Assembly (NCBI GenBank): GCA_903909435.1
Contig: CAIVVT010000147.1
Span: forward strand, 1 to 64,000
Direction: 5' to 3'
Source of the DNA: an uncultured Acidobacteriia bacterium
GTDB lineage: Bacteria; Acidobacteriota; Terriglobia; Bryobacterales; Bryobacteraceae
Length of the DNA: 64,000 nucleotides
Part shown: positions 44,163-53,888 of the stretch, one piece after another
How the letters are laid out: the number at the start of each line of letters is the position of its first letter
Position numbering within the stretch: the stretch's first letter is position 1
Made by a program: the position numbers and the translations under genes
The notes under the pieces: generated by a model
Database searches by the model: none
What the model was told of the DNA's origin: nothing
The model's input: only the letters and a program-made list of their open reading frames with translations

Positions 44163-45010
44163 GCTTCAGTCGTTTCCGCCAGCGATGCCGCGCTCGCGTC
44201 TTTGGCCGGATCGAGCCACGCGAGCTCCGCGCTGGACCCGGCGAAACGGGTGCTGCCGGCCGCCAGAATCATGGCGTCGTCCACCTTGTTGAGCGGGGTG
44301 TAACGCGGATGATGCGAGTCCTTGTACGGATCATTCCGGGCGGCGTTGTAGCAGCAGATCATCGACCAGCGTGGATGGTCCGAGTGGTTCTGATCGCTGC
44401 GATGCAGCAGGTTCGAATCGAAGAACAGCGCGTCGCCGGGTTCCATCTCCACATGCACCAATTCCAGCCGCTCGCTCAACGCGCGTACCCGCTCCAGATC
44501 CGCACCGGCCTGGTCTCCGGCCAGCACGTGGTCCACGCGGCCGGCCAGATGCGAGCCCTTCAGCACCTGCAAACAGCCGTTCTCCTTCGTGGCCCGGTCC
44601 ACGGCGATGAAGACGCTGCACAGCAGCGGGAACAGCACGCCGTTCTGATACCAGTAGCCGTAGTCCTGGTGCCAGGCCCACGCGCCGCCGATCTTCGGCT
44701 CTTTCATGATCATCTTCGAGTGGTAGTGATAGACCTCTCCGCCCAGCAGGAGTTCAACGGAGTCGACAATGGAGCGGCAGCGCGCGAACATTCCGTAGAG
44801 TCCATCGCCCGGATGGTTCCATAGAGAGAGCCGGATTTCGCCGCCTTCGCCGTCCTTCCGCCCGAACGCATGCTCGTCGAGCGCCTTGTCTTCGCGCGCC
44901 GCCCGGCCCAGCAGGCCGATCTCGTTCGCGTCAAAAAGGCCGCGCTCCAGAACATAACCGTCCTCGCGGTATGGCTGAAGTTTGTTTGGATCAATCGGTC
45001 CACGAGCCAT
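44159..45010 (-). CDS. Phytanoyl-CoA dioxygenase (PhyH) family protein
   Basis: A 283-residue Fe(II)/2-oxoglutarate-dependent oxygenase-like protein. The HxD metal motif is WAWHQDYGYWYQNG and the distal histidine is in LFFDSNLLHRSDQNHSDH. KENGCLQVLKGSH is also typical of PhyH proteins. Family members hydroxylate small molecules, lipids or natural products. The ATG at 45010 has a strong ribosome binding site (GGGAGGGTTCAA); the frame is open upstream but unrelated. It is the first gene of a two-gene operon with the TIM-barrel isomerase. Confidence 0.9.
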   Translation of the reverse strand: MARGPIDPNKLQPYREDGYVLERGLFDANEIGLLGRAAREDKALDEHAFGRKDGEGGEIRLSLWNHPGDGLYGMFARCRSIVDSVELLLGGEVYHYHSKMIMKEPKIGGAWAWHQDYGYWYQNGVLFPLLCSVFIAVDRATKENGCLQVLKGSHLAGRVDHVLAGDQAGADLERVRALSERLELVHVEMEPGDALFFDSNLLHRSDQNHSDHPRWSMICCYNAARNDPYKDSHHPRYTPLNKVDDAMILAAGSTRFAGSSAELAWLDPAKDASAASLAETTEA

Positions 45011-45300
45011 TTGAACCCTCCCTGACTGCCATCCCATCGCGCGCTCAACGAGCCGGCGAAGAGGTCCGGCACGCATCCAGCGCCGAAAGATCGAATCAGG
45101 GACAGATTAGCATTCAAGGCAGCCGGGTTGCGTGGGACGCATCGAAATCAGCCTCTATCCACTCTCCCTACCCAAGCACCGCAACTCACTCGTTGACCCC
45201 CGGAGAAGCCCCCATGACGGGACCCTCCCCGAAAAATGAATCCGCTTCCAGGTGATAGAGTGGCCAGCAGTCAGCCAGCCACGGTTTTCGCGCCGCCTAC
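45011..45300. other. Divergent intergenic region
   Basis: 290 bases between the dioxygenase operon (minus) and a membrane-protein gene (plus). No gene is visible. Promoters in both directions are expected, but I see no clear boxes. Confidence 0.35.
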
Positions 45301-46089
45301 GTGAATGATCTCGTCCAGCGAAGCGAATCATCCCAAGTCCGGGGACTGGCTTGCAGGAGCTTACTGGTGACGGTAAAGCGCGCGGCATTGCTGCTGTCCA
45401 TCTCATACGTACTGGCGACCGCAACGGCTCTTCAGTGGCAGTTGAGGGCCTTGCTCTGGCACGCGTGGCCACCCTTCGGCACTCTGATCTTCTCCGGCTG
45501 GTGGCTTCTGCTCTTTGGCTCTTTGGTGACGCTCAGTTGGGCTGCGTACTTCGCAGTCGTCTTCCGTGAAAAGTCGCACCTGCGGAACCCCATCTCGCTG
45601 TGGGCCATCACGCTTTGGACCACCTCGGTTTTGTCGCTCTCCGCCGTGTCCTCAGCCGTACAATTCTTGCTTTACGTGGCGGCGAATAGGGGGGCGTTCG
45701 CGGCAGGGACAATGGTTTGGGCCGTTTCAGTCTCGTGGCGCCTGGGCCTCAGCTACACAACCTTGGCGCTGTGGATCAACCTGATGGTTCTTCTGGCGCA
45801 TGATCCCAGGGCACAGCGGACCCGCTGGATCGCCGCGAGCCTCGCTTTACTCGGACTGTTGACGGGCGGCTTCGATTCCTACAGGCTGGCGCTCGGAGAA
45901 GTCGAGTGGTGGGAGCAAACATTCGCGCGCGCGTGGCGCACCTACCCGTGGACAACGCTATGGCAGTTGGTATTGACCCCGGCCATGCACTTCTACGGTT
46001 ACGTCTGCGCTGTGTTGTTTCCTTTCGCCGTGTGGCACGAGATCGGGCCGCCCGGCTCCACTACAGACGGGCCGGACCCGATCTCGTGA
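45301..46089 (+). CDS. Hypothetical polytopic membrane protein
   Basis: A 262-residue protein with about six to seven hydrophobic helices (e.g. LLLSISYVLATATALQWQL, GWWLLLFGSLVTLSWAAYF, WIAASLALLGLLTGG). No conserved catalytic motif stands out and I do not recognise the family. The start is a GTG at 45301; a GTG at 45367 just before the first helix is possible. Its 3' end overlaps the end of the convergent glycosidase gene by 29 bases. Confidence 0.72.
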   Translation: MNDLVQRSESSQVRGLACRSLLVTVKRAALLLSISYVLATATALQWQLRALLWHAWPPFGTLIFSGWWLLLFGSLVTLSWAAYFAVVFREKSHLRNPISLWAITLWTTSVLSLSAVSSAVQFLLYVAANRGAFAAGTMVWAVSVSWRLGLSYTTLALWINLMVLLAHDPRAQRTRWIAASLALLGLLTGGFDSYRLALGEVEWWEQTFARAWRTYPWTTLWQLVLTPAMHFYGYVCAVLFPFAVWHEIGPPGSTTDGPDPIS

Positions 46090-48526
46090 ACATGGCTTGC
46101 CCCGGCAGCGTCACTTCCGCCGTCACGCCCGCGGGCAGTTCCAATTCGAACTTACGGCCGTCCCAGTAGACCCATACCCGGCCCTTGGGCGTCATGGTGG
46201 AGCCGGAGACGTACGGCAGTCCCGCAGTCTGTGGAGCGACGGTGAGCCGCGCACCGCCGGGCTCGGCGATGCGCACCCCCAGCAACGAATCGTGCAGCCA
46301 CAGCAGCGGCACGGCCTGCCAACCGTGCGAACCCGTGTCGTCCACCGGCTGTGCTGGATTGACCTCGCCCTCTTTCAACCCAAGATCTTCGCGGCTGACC
46401 CAATACTCTGGCAACGGTCCCCCGTAGGGGCCCTGCAACTCCAGTGGCACGCGGTTGCGCGCGTTGCCGGGCAGGTAGGGCGCGTACCGCTCCTTCACAT
46501 GCGCGACGGCGCGCTCCGGGAAACCATTCTCCGACAGCGCAAACAGCGCGCGGTAGGCGAAGGTCGGATTGTTCCAGCGCGGGATGCCCGCCGGCGGCCT
46601 GCCGTCTGGTGCGCCGAAGACGTAATCAATTGCCGCCTTCACCGGATAGCCTGAGGCGGCGGCCATGGCCTGCCCGGCTTGACTGAAGCCGCGCGACGCA
46701 GCCGGATCATCGGGATCGAAGACGTCGTCAACGTGCTCGGGCACGGCTCCACTGGCCGCGACGATGTGGTCGCGCAGAAACGCCGCGCTCATGTTCTCTG
46801 CGATGCCAGACCACTCGGCGGCCTCCGCCTGATGACCAGCGGCCCGGGCCATCTCGACCGACCACTTCAGACGCTGAATCAGGTAGGGTGTGACGATGCC
46901 GCTGGACTGCTTGCCGCTGGGGTGAACCCCCACCCGGATGTCGCCGAACACCTTGCTGGTGCGCCACAGGCCATTCGAATCGACGTGCGAGAGCGTTTCG
47001 CTCCAGAAGCGTCGCAGCTGCTCCCAGTAACGCGCGACGAGATCCGTTTTGCCCGTCCACATGTAGTCGTCGCGCAGCATCGCGACCCACTGCACGCTCC
47101 AGTCGTAGCCGCACGAATCGGCGGCGTAGTTGCTCGGCGGGAAGCAGTGAAATGCGCCATCCTGCTTCTGACTTTCGGCGTGGAGCCGCAATTCCAGGCG
47201 GCGCAGGTCCGTGTCGCCGAACCAGCGCGAGGCGATCACCGCGCGCAGCCGCGCATCCTCGATCCAGGTGCCGTCCTCGCGGCCGGGCGTATCCACGTAG
47301 CCATCGACCATCGTCACTTCGGCGTGGGTGAGGCAGAGTTCTACGATTTGCGAAATGCGCTCGTCGCCCGCGTCGAAGCTGCCCAGCATCCGGATCGGGT
47401 ACTGCGACTTGACGATGCCGGTCTCGCGAAATGCGACCGTCCCGTCGTGGCGGAAGTGGATGTGCAGCGTCAGCCAGCGAGCCGTGCGCTCGTCGGGGAC
47501 TTCAAACCGTTGGGCGCCCGCTCGTGTGATGTAGCGGTCGGAGTAACCGCGCCCCACGACGGCCTCGGGATTCAGCCAGCCATCGGTGTGTACCGGGCGT
47601 TCGCCCTTGTACTGGGTGTAGGCGATCTCGCCGTAGCCGAAGTCGATCACCGTTCCTTCAGGCGCTCCGGCAAGCTCGATGAACGGGTACCCGTGCACCG
47701 GCCGGTCGTAGTCGAACGTGACGTAGCGCGATTCGCCCGCGCGCCCCTCGATCGCCGCTGCGCTCATGCCATCGATTGGCTTGCAGCGGGCGGTGCGGAT
47801 GCCGGCGGCGATGGATAGCGGATCGTCCGAGACCTTCTGCGCGGGCAGCAGGCGCCCTGCTGCAACGATGTGCCCGGGGTGGACCATGTACTCGCGCTGG
47901 CTGGGGATTTCGTTCTTCGCGGGTGCGTTGGGCCACGGCCCGACTTTCACTTCATAGGCCTTTTGCCAGGACGAATCGTCGAACGCGGCGTCGTGAATGT
48001 CTCCGGAGATCACCTCGCGCCCGTCGGTAATCTGCGGATAGCGGATGCGCTGGTCGCCGGTGATGCCGACAATCTGCTTGGCGTGCGCGGCGAATTCGGG
48101 CGCGGTGATCCAGCGCCAGGTGGCATCGGTACGCGCCCAGTCGCTCTCCAGGTACAGCCCGGCGTGTTTGTTCGCGGAGCGTTGGAAGGTGACGATCGGT
48201 CCCCAGTTGTGATGCAGTACGACGATCACGTTTTGGCCCACGCGCAGGTAGGGCGCGGCGTCGATCGCGTCGGCAGTCGCCAGCTGCTCGTGATAGCGCG
48301 TGACCTTCCGGACCACGATGCGGCCGTTGATCCAGAGCCGCGCATTACTGTCGGCGGACAGCAGGAGCGTCGCGTTGGCCGGCACGCGGTCGAGTGTCAC
48401 GACTTTCCGGAAATACGTGAAGCGATTCCTGGGTGCGGCTTCGTCAGGCGTGGTCCAGATCCAGCCGCACGGCGCGGCGGCGGCCAGCAGGAGTCCGAGG
48501 CAGAGAACGCGCAGAGATGTAGTCAT
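46061..48526 (-). CDS. Secreted alpha-L-rhamnosidase-like (GH78) protein
   Basis: An 821-residue protein with signal peptide (LRVLCLGLLLAAAAPCG). N-terminal beta-sandwich domains (about 25-370; ATLLLSADSNARLWINGRIV is the carbohydrate-binding-like part of GH78) precede an (alpha/alpha)6 barrel (about 390-720). The barrel begins with HAEVTMVDGYVDTPGREDGT followed by WIEDARLRA, the place of the conserved acidic general acid region of GH78 enzymes. A C-terminal beta domain (about 740-821) follows. Such enzymes remove rhamnose from plant or bacterial glycans. The ATG at 48526 gives a complete signal peptide. Substrate specificity is not certain from sequence. Confidence 0.85.
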   Translation of the reverse strand: MTTSLRVLCLGLLLAAAAPCGWIWTTPDEAAPRNRFTYFRKVVTLDRVPANATLLLSADSNARLWINGRIVVRKVTRYHEQLATADAIDAAPYLRVGQNVIVVLHHNWGPIVTFQRSANKHAGLYLESDWARTDATWRWITAPEFAAHAKQIVGITGDQRIRYPQITDGREVISGDIHDAAFDDSSWQKAYEVKVGPWPNAPAKNEIPSQREYMVHPGHIVAAGRLLPAQKVSDDPLSIAAGIRTARCKPIDGMSAAAIEGRAGESRYVTFDYDRPVHGYPFIELAGAPEGTVIDFGYGEIAYTQYKGERPVHTDGWLNPEAVVGRGYSDRYITRAGAQRFEVPDERTARWLTLHIHFRHDGTVAFRETGIVKSQYPIRMLGSFDAGDERISQIVELCLTHAEVTMVDGYVDTPGREDGTWIEDARLRAVIASRWFGDTDLRRLELRLHAESQKQDGAFHCFPPSNYAADSCGYDWSVQWVAMLRDDYMWTGKTDLVARYWEQLRRFWSETLSHVDSNGLWRTSKVFGDIRVGVHPSGKQSSGIVTPYLIQRLKWSVEMARAAGHQAEAAEWSGIAENMSAAFLRDHIVAASGAVPEHVDDVFDPDDPAASRGFSQAGQAMAAASGYPVKAAIDYVFGAPDGRPPAGIPRWNNPTFAYRALFALSENGFPERAVAHVKERYAPYLPGNARNRVPLELQGPYGGPLPEYWVSREDLGLKEGEVNPAQPVDDTGSHGWQAVPLLWLHDSLLGVRIAEPGGARLTVAPQTAGLPYVSGSTMTPKGRVWVYWDGRKFELELPAGVTAEVTLPGQAMFTRSGPARL

Positions 48527-48630
48527 ATTGAAAACGGTCGTGGAGACGGGACACTGAAGAGCTTATCGCAGCGCGCAAGTCAGCGAATTCTCAGCTAGCC
48601 AACCAACTGGGGATCGGTCGAAAGGAAGGG

Positions 48631-48822
48631 CTATTCGCTTTCGTCGCCGCCCTCGGGTCTGGCGGAAGACTCGGAAGGCTGGCTGGCGACCGGGATGCGG
48701 TACTCTTCGTCGTGCCAGCGGCCGATGTCGATCAGGCGGCAGCGGTCGCTGCAGAACGGGAACCAGGTGGTCCCGTAATCCACAGGCTTCTTGCAGGTCG
48801 GACAAGGTACGGTAAGAGGCAT
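48631..48822 (-). CDS. yacG: YacG-type zinc protein (DNA gyrase inhibitor family)
   Basis: A 63-residue protein with four zinc-binding cysteines in the pattern CPTC...FCSDRC, followed by RLIDIGRWHDEEYRIP, the YacG signature. In E. coli YacG binds GyrB and inhibits gyrase. The tail is acidic. Start is the ATG at 48822, right at the first conserved segment (MPLTVPCPTC); the open frame upstream lacks similarity. It is divergent from xseA. Confidence 0.9.
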   Translation of the reverse strand: MPLTVPCPTCKKPVDYGTTWFPFCSDRCRLIDIGRWHDEEYRIPVASQPSESSARPEGGDESE

Positions 48823-48973
48823 CCCCGAACCATTGTACAAACGGGCGGGGCGAGGCGTCGGAGCGCCGTCTTGGTCGCTTTCGAACGGCACGTTCAACGG
48901 GGGCTGCGATCGAGCCCCCGCCGCTGCCATCCCCAGCCGCCCATAATGGACGCTAGGGATCTCACCACCGCGC

Positions 48974-50341
48974 ATGACCAGCCTGCCCTTCGATCCGCCG
49001 CCGCCCCCGGAAGTCTACAGCGTCACTTCGCTGACCGGTGAGATCCACCGTCTGCTGAGCCGTGGCTTCGACGGCATCAAAGTCGCCGGCGAGATTTCCG
49101 GATGGAAAGTCTGGGCCAGCGGGCACGCCTACTTCACGCTCAAGGACCAGCAGGCGCAAATCCGCTGTGTCCTGTTCCGCAACAGCCTGCGCTATTTGCG
49201 CTTCAAGCCGCAGGATGGCGTCGCGGTGATCGCGCGCGGCAGCGTCGAAGTGCGCGCCGAGCGCGGCGAGTACCAACTGCTGGTCAGCGGCATGGAGCCG
49301 CAGGGGCTAGGCCGGCTCTACGAACTGTTCGAGCAACTGAAAGAGAAGCTGCGCGCGGAGGGGCTGTTCGACGAATCGATCAAGCGCCCGCTGCCGGCCT
49401 TCCCGCGCCGCATCGGCATCGTGACGTCGCCGCACGGCGCGGTGATCCGCGACATGCTCAGCGTGCTGCGGCGGCGCTGGCTGGGGCTGCACATCCGGCT
49501 CTACCCCACGCCGGTGCAAGGCTCGGGGTCGGTGGAGGGCATCGTCGCCGGGCTGCGCTGGTTCAGCGATTCCGGCTGGCCTGACGTGGTGATCGTGGGG
49601 CGCGGCGGCGGATCGCTGGAAGATCTCTGGAGTTTCAACGACGAGCGTGTCGCCCGGGCCATCGCCTCGTCGAGCGTGCCAGTGATCTCGGCGGTCGGGC
49701 ACGAGACGGACTTCACCATTGCCGACTTCGCCGCCGATTTGCGCGCGCCTACGCCGTCCGCCGCCGCCGAAGTGGTTGTGCCGGAACGCGGCGAGGTCCT
49801 GCTTCGTGTCGCAAGCGCGCAGCAGCGCTGCTCGCGAGCCGTGCATTTCCGGCTCAGTCAACTCGCCCGGCGGCTGGAGCAGCGCGGCGTGGACCGCAGC
49901 CGGCGGCTCCTCGAATTGCGCATCCACCGTGGTCAGCAGCGGACCGACGAGTTGGACTACGACATGCGGACTCGCCTGGGACGGACGTTGCAATTGCGCC
50001 GCCAGCGCTGGTTGCAACTGGACGCGCGTTTGCGAGCGCGCGACTTGCGGGTGAGGCTCGCCAAAGCCGGGGAGCGCTTGCGCGTGGCGTCTCACCGGCT
50101 CACGGCGGCGCTAAGTCAGCGTATCGGCCGGGCCGCGGCACGCCACGCCCCGGTGGCATCGCAGCTCGAAGCGCTGAGCCCGCTGCGCGTGCTGGAGCGC
50201 GGCTACTCGATCGTGCAGACCTTAGACGGCCGCGTCGTCAGACGAGCCGCCGACGCACCCGCCGGCGCGTCGATTCGCGTCCGGATGCACGATGGCAGGC
50301 TCGAAGCCGAGGTCCGCGAAAGTCGCTCGGACCCGACCTAA
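48974..50341 (+). CDS. xseA: Exodeoxyribonuclease VII large subunit
   Basis: A 455-residue subunit of the single-strand exonuclease VII. An OB fold (about 14-110; VYSVTSLTGEIHRLL, VAGEISGWKVWASGHAYFTL) is followed by the catalytic domain with FPRRIGIVTSPHGAVIRDML, DVVIVGRGGGSLEDLWSFND and PVISAVGHETDFTIADFAAD, then coiled-coil helices and the C-terminal LRVLERGYSIVQT. The small subunit xseB is not adjacent in this window. The stop is immediately followed by a palindromic repeat. Confidence 0.96.
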   Translation: MTSLPFDPPPPPEVYSVTSLTGEIHRLLSRGFDGIKVAGEISGWKVWASGHAYFTLKDQQAQIRCVLFRNSLRYLRFKPQDGVAVIARGSVEVRAERGEYQLLVSGMEPQGLGRLYELFEQLKEKLRAEGLFDESIKRPLPAFPRRIGIVTSPHGAVIRDMLSVLRRRWLGLHIRLYPTPVQGSGSVEGIVAGLRWFSDSGWPDVVIVGRGGGSLEDLWSFNDERVARAIASSSVPVISAVGHETDFTIADFAADLRAPTPSAAAEVVVPERGEVLLRVASAQQRCSRAVHFRLSQLARRLEQRGVDRSRRLLELRIHRGQQRTDELDYDMRTRLGRTLQLRRQRWLQLDARLRARDLRVRLAKAGERLRVASHRLTAALSQRIGRAAARHAPVASQLEALSPLRVLERGYSIVQTLDGRVVRRAADAPAGASIRVRMHDGRLEAEVRESRSDPT

Positions 50342-50425
50342 GTGGGGCGGACCTCCAGGCCCCGCAGACTAACCAGAGTGGAGCGGGCTCTGGATAGCCC
50401 GCGCGGACCTGGAGGTCCGCCCCAC
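50342..50425. repeat. 84-base palindromic element after xseA
   Basis: Outer arms GTGGGGCGGACCTCCAGG (50342-50359) and its exact complement (50408-50425) form an 18-bp perfect inverted repeat. Inside is a second perfect hairpin, GCGGGCT-CTGGAT-AGCCCGC (50383-50402). The element begins at the first base after the xseA stop codon, as the one at 37365 does after recG. It looks like a REP- or MITE-type dispersed element; it could also act as a transcription terminator. Confidence 0.8.
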
Positions 50426-50870
50426 AACGGCTCGACGCGCAAGTGCGCGACAGCCGTCCAGAATGAGTTCGATGCCGGTCGGGTTTCAGTAGATCGCGGG
50501 GATCCTTGTCCCGCTGTTCTCGCCGGTGGAACTCAATTTGCCTCGACCGAAACTCCCGCGCCCTGGAAGTAGAAATTGGAACGAGAACTACGTCTTCATT
50601 TTGCCCTCGTGGACGCGCGAAGTGCGGCGTCAGAAGACGTGTAACGGGTCAGGCTCAGCGACCCAGATCCGGCGCGGCGACGAGGCGATCAGCCAGTCTA
50701 CGATGAGCGCACTTCGCGGGGATGGCCATTCTGTTTGCAGCTTGGCGCTCGCCAGACAGTCCTTGACTCCAGCGCGACCCTAAGCGATCCAGGGTACGCG
50801 AAGGTCAATCGCTCTTCTGGCACACGATGCGCGAATGCCTGTAGGCGCATCGGCGCCGGTTACGTCGGTT
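50426..50870. other. 445-base region without a supportable gene
   Basis: Short open frames exist on the plus strand but none has coding-like composition, a ribosome binding site or recognisable motifs. It may contain remnants of an older gene. It lies at the 3' ends of xseA and the small membrane-protein gene. Confidence 0.4.
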
Positions 50871-51236
50871 CTATGACCGCGCCGCCGTTGTTCGTCTTGC
50901 GGCTAGAGATGCCACGACGCCGCCAAGGTAGGTGCCCCCACAGGCGCCGAGCACCATGGCGGGGCCTTGGCTCAAAATGTCAGCCCGGTTCCCCGCGAAA
51001 ACCATGAGGAAGAACATGGAGAACAAGGCTGCATCCAGCGCCAACATGACGGGCCAGTCCTCACGGTAGGCATTCGCGTTCTTTCGCGACAGGAAGAACT
51101 GGCAAAGGCAAAAATAGGCGCCCAGCGCAACGCCCATCGCAGCTATGCCTACCCCTTCGCCTATGAAAAATCCCAGGAAGAGTCCGAAGACTCCGAGGAA
51201 GAAAGCAATCACGCTCCTCCAAATTACTTTCGACAT
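50871..51236 (-). CDS. Small hypothetical membrane protein
   Basis: A 121-residue protein with four predicted helices (VIAFFLGVFGLFLGFFIGEG, GIAAMGVALGAYFCLCQFFL, VMLALDAALFSMFFLMVFAG and AMVLGACGGTYLGGVVASLA). GxxxG-like patterns in the first and last suggest tight packing. The ATG at 51236 has an ideal ribosome binding site (AGAGGAGAGA); the frame extends upstream but that part is not needed. I do not recognise the family. Confidence 0.78.
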   Translation of the reverse strand: MSKVIWRSVIAFFLGVFGLFLGFFIGEGVGIAAMGVALGAYFCLCQFFLSRKNANAYREDWPVMLALDAALFSMFFLMVFAGNRADILSQGPAMVLGACGGTYLGGVVASLAARRTTAARS

Positions 51237-51382
51237 TCTCTCCTCTTTTACTCCTCTTTCAGAATCGCAACGGCAGAGGAGTGTCCGCGCCCGCCGATAC
51301 TCCTTTGCCTTGCCAACCCGAGTATGCTCCCGTTTTGCCGACTCGCGTGTCCGCAAACCGGCTTTGCGGAAACTGGCCTACC

Positions 51383-51604
51383 CTACGACTCAAATGCGGA
51401 TCGAGGGACGCCCGATTGACGAATGATGCTGTGCAAGGTTCCCCGCGTCAGTTCTGGATGGAGTGGGACCGGCACGGTTGTGCTCCCGGCCGTATCCTTC
51501 CTCTGCATGACAATGTGGCTTCCCCGCTGTCTCACCCGCTGAAACCCATGCCGCTCCAAAATGCGACAGACGGCGTCTCCCGAGAGCGGCCCGAGTTTAG
51601 GCAA
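51383..51604 (-). CDS. hicA: HicA-type mRNA interferase toxin
   Basis: A 73-residue double-stranded-RNA-binding-fold toxin. It starts with MPKLGPLSGDAVCRILERHG and has the catalytic histidine in RQRGSHIVMQ (H30), followed by PVPLHPELTRGTLHSIIRQS, all typical of HicA. HicA cleaves mRNA when freed from HicB. The probable start is a TTG at 51604, eight bases inside the end of hicB; an upstream start would include unrelated residues. The order antitoxin-toxin is the reverse of E. coli hicAB but is found in many bacteria. Confidence 0.85.
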   Translation of the reverse strand: MPKLGPLSGDAVCRILERHGFQRVRQRGSHIVMQRKDTAGSTTVPVPLHPELTRGTLHSIIRQSGVPRSAFES

Positions 51605-51824
51605 CCCTGACCTCGACCTGAGTGACCAGGACCTCCGGCTGAAAACGCCGCTCCACTTCAGAACCATCCGCGCACTCGAAGAAGAGGCTCAGCGCCTCAA
51701 CCAGGTTGTCGCGAGCTTCCTCAATCGTGGCGCCTTGGCTGGCGATGTCGTACTGCGGGCAGAGCGCCGAGTAGCCGCTTTCTTCGCGCTCGATGATAGC
51801 GGTCAAACGTCGCAGATCTGCCAT
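51597..51824 (-). CDS. hicB: HicB-type antitoxin without DNA-binding domain
   Basis: A 75-residue protein with the partial RNase-H-like fold of HicB: LTAIIEREESGYSALCPQYD, then IASQGATIEEARDNLVEALS and LFFECADG. It would neutralise HicA by binding it. The C-terminal helix-turn-helix or ribbon-helix-helix that many HicB proteins use for autoregulation is missing; after residue 58 there is only a short beta segment. A GAGG ribosome binding site precedes the ATG. It overlaps hicA by eight bases. Confidence 0.85.
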   Translation of the reverse strand: MADLRRLTAIIEREESGYSALCPQYDIASQGATIEEARDNLVEALSLFFECADGSEVERRFQPEVLVTQVEVRVA

Positions 51825-51930
51825 GCCTCATTCTACCGCCCATCTCGGACTGCAGCTCTCCGCTGCAATCGCGAGCGCAAGCGAACGACAAACCGCATTG
51901 CCGTTAATTGATGTGTCGCCGCCCTCCCAA

Positions 51931-51950
51931 AACCGTCATTACTGACGGTT
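51931..51950. promoter_or_regulatory. Perfect operator-like palindrome
   Basis: AACCGTCA-TTAC-TGACGGTT, a perfect 8-bp inverted repeat. On the minus strand it lies just downstream of the -10 box at 51969, where a repressor would block transcription. A related imperfect copy is at 51991-52012. HicB here lacks a DNA-binding domain, so the binder is likely another protein. Confidence 0.6.
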
Positions 51951-51968
51951 ATTCCTTACAAGTCATTG

Positions 51969-51974
51969 ATTATA
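51969..51974 (-). promoter_or_regulatory. -10 box (TATAAT) for hicBA
   Basis: On the minus strand TATAAT is present in an AT-rich stretch, with TTGACG 20 bases upstream (51995-52000), a longer spacer than the usual 17. It points toward hicB, about 140 bases away. Confidence 0.5.
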
Positions 51975-51990
51975 AATAGGTTAGTTTTCA

Positions 51991-52012
51991 AAACCGTCAA
52001 ATGCGACCGTTT
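51991..52012. promoter_or_regulatory. Second, imperfect palindrome over the -35 region
   Basis: AAACCGTCA...GACCGTTT, arms matching the palindrome at 51931 with one mismatch (CCGTC against GACCG). It covers the probable -35 box, so the two sites flank the promoter. Confidence 0.5.
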
Positions 52013-52295
52013 GGGGTTTCAGTCCAGACTCTGTTCAACCGTGCCGCGCACCCCGGCTACCGCCACAGAGACTAAGCCGCTGCCACCCCAAGCCGAGGCG
52101 GCGTCGGCCCATATGCCCTTTCGTTCGACGCTCCACAGGCCGGCGTCTGCCCTTGCCCGCTGACCGCCAAATCGAATGTCGCCAGCCACCGCGATCCCGG
52201 AAACTGACCCGATGCCCGCAACCAGACAACACTCCGGCCTCGGGGACCCGGCTTCGGTGCCGCTCAGTGCTGACTTGATAGGAAACGAGTCCGCG

Positions 52296-53756
<1,461 letters not shown>

Positions 53757-53888
53757 TGATCCTACTTATCCTAACGAACCCGGAACGAGCCCGGCAATTA
53801 TCGCTGTTTCACGCAGGTTAAGAAGGGCGGACGCCCCCGTCTGCGCCGGGCGCCAGGTCCGGCTGCCTAGGCTCATCAATTCAGCAGG

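Larger units (their letters stand above)
51825..52295. other. 470-base region upstream of hicBA, locally AT-rich
   Basis: No gene of normal size is visible. The stretch 51925-52025 is strikingly AT-rich compared with the rest of the window and holds the promoter and palindromes described separately. The part 52030-52295 holds the 3' flank of guaB and has no feature I can name. Confidence 0.5.

Noticed and set aside
50426-50870. Several overlapping short plus-strand frames after xseA
   Set aside because: No ribosome binding sites, coding-like composition or motifs; treated as non-coding.
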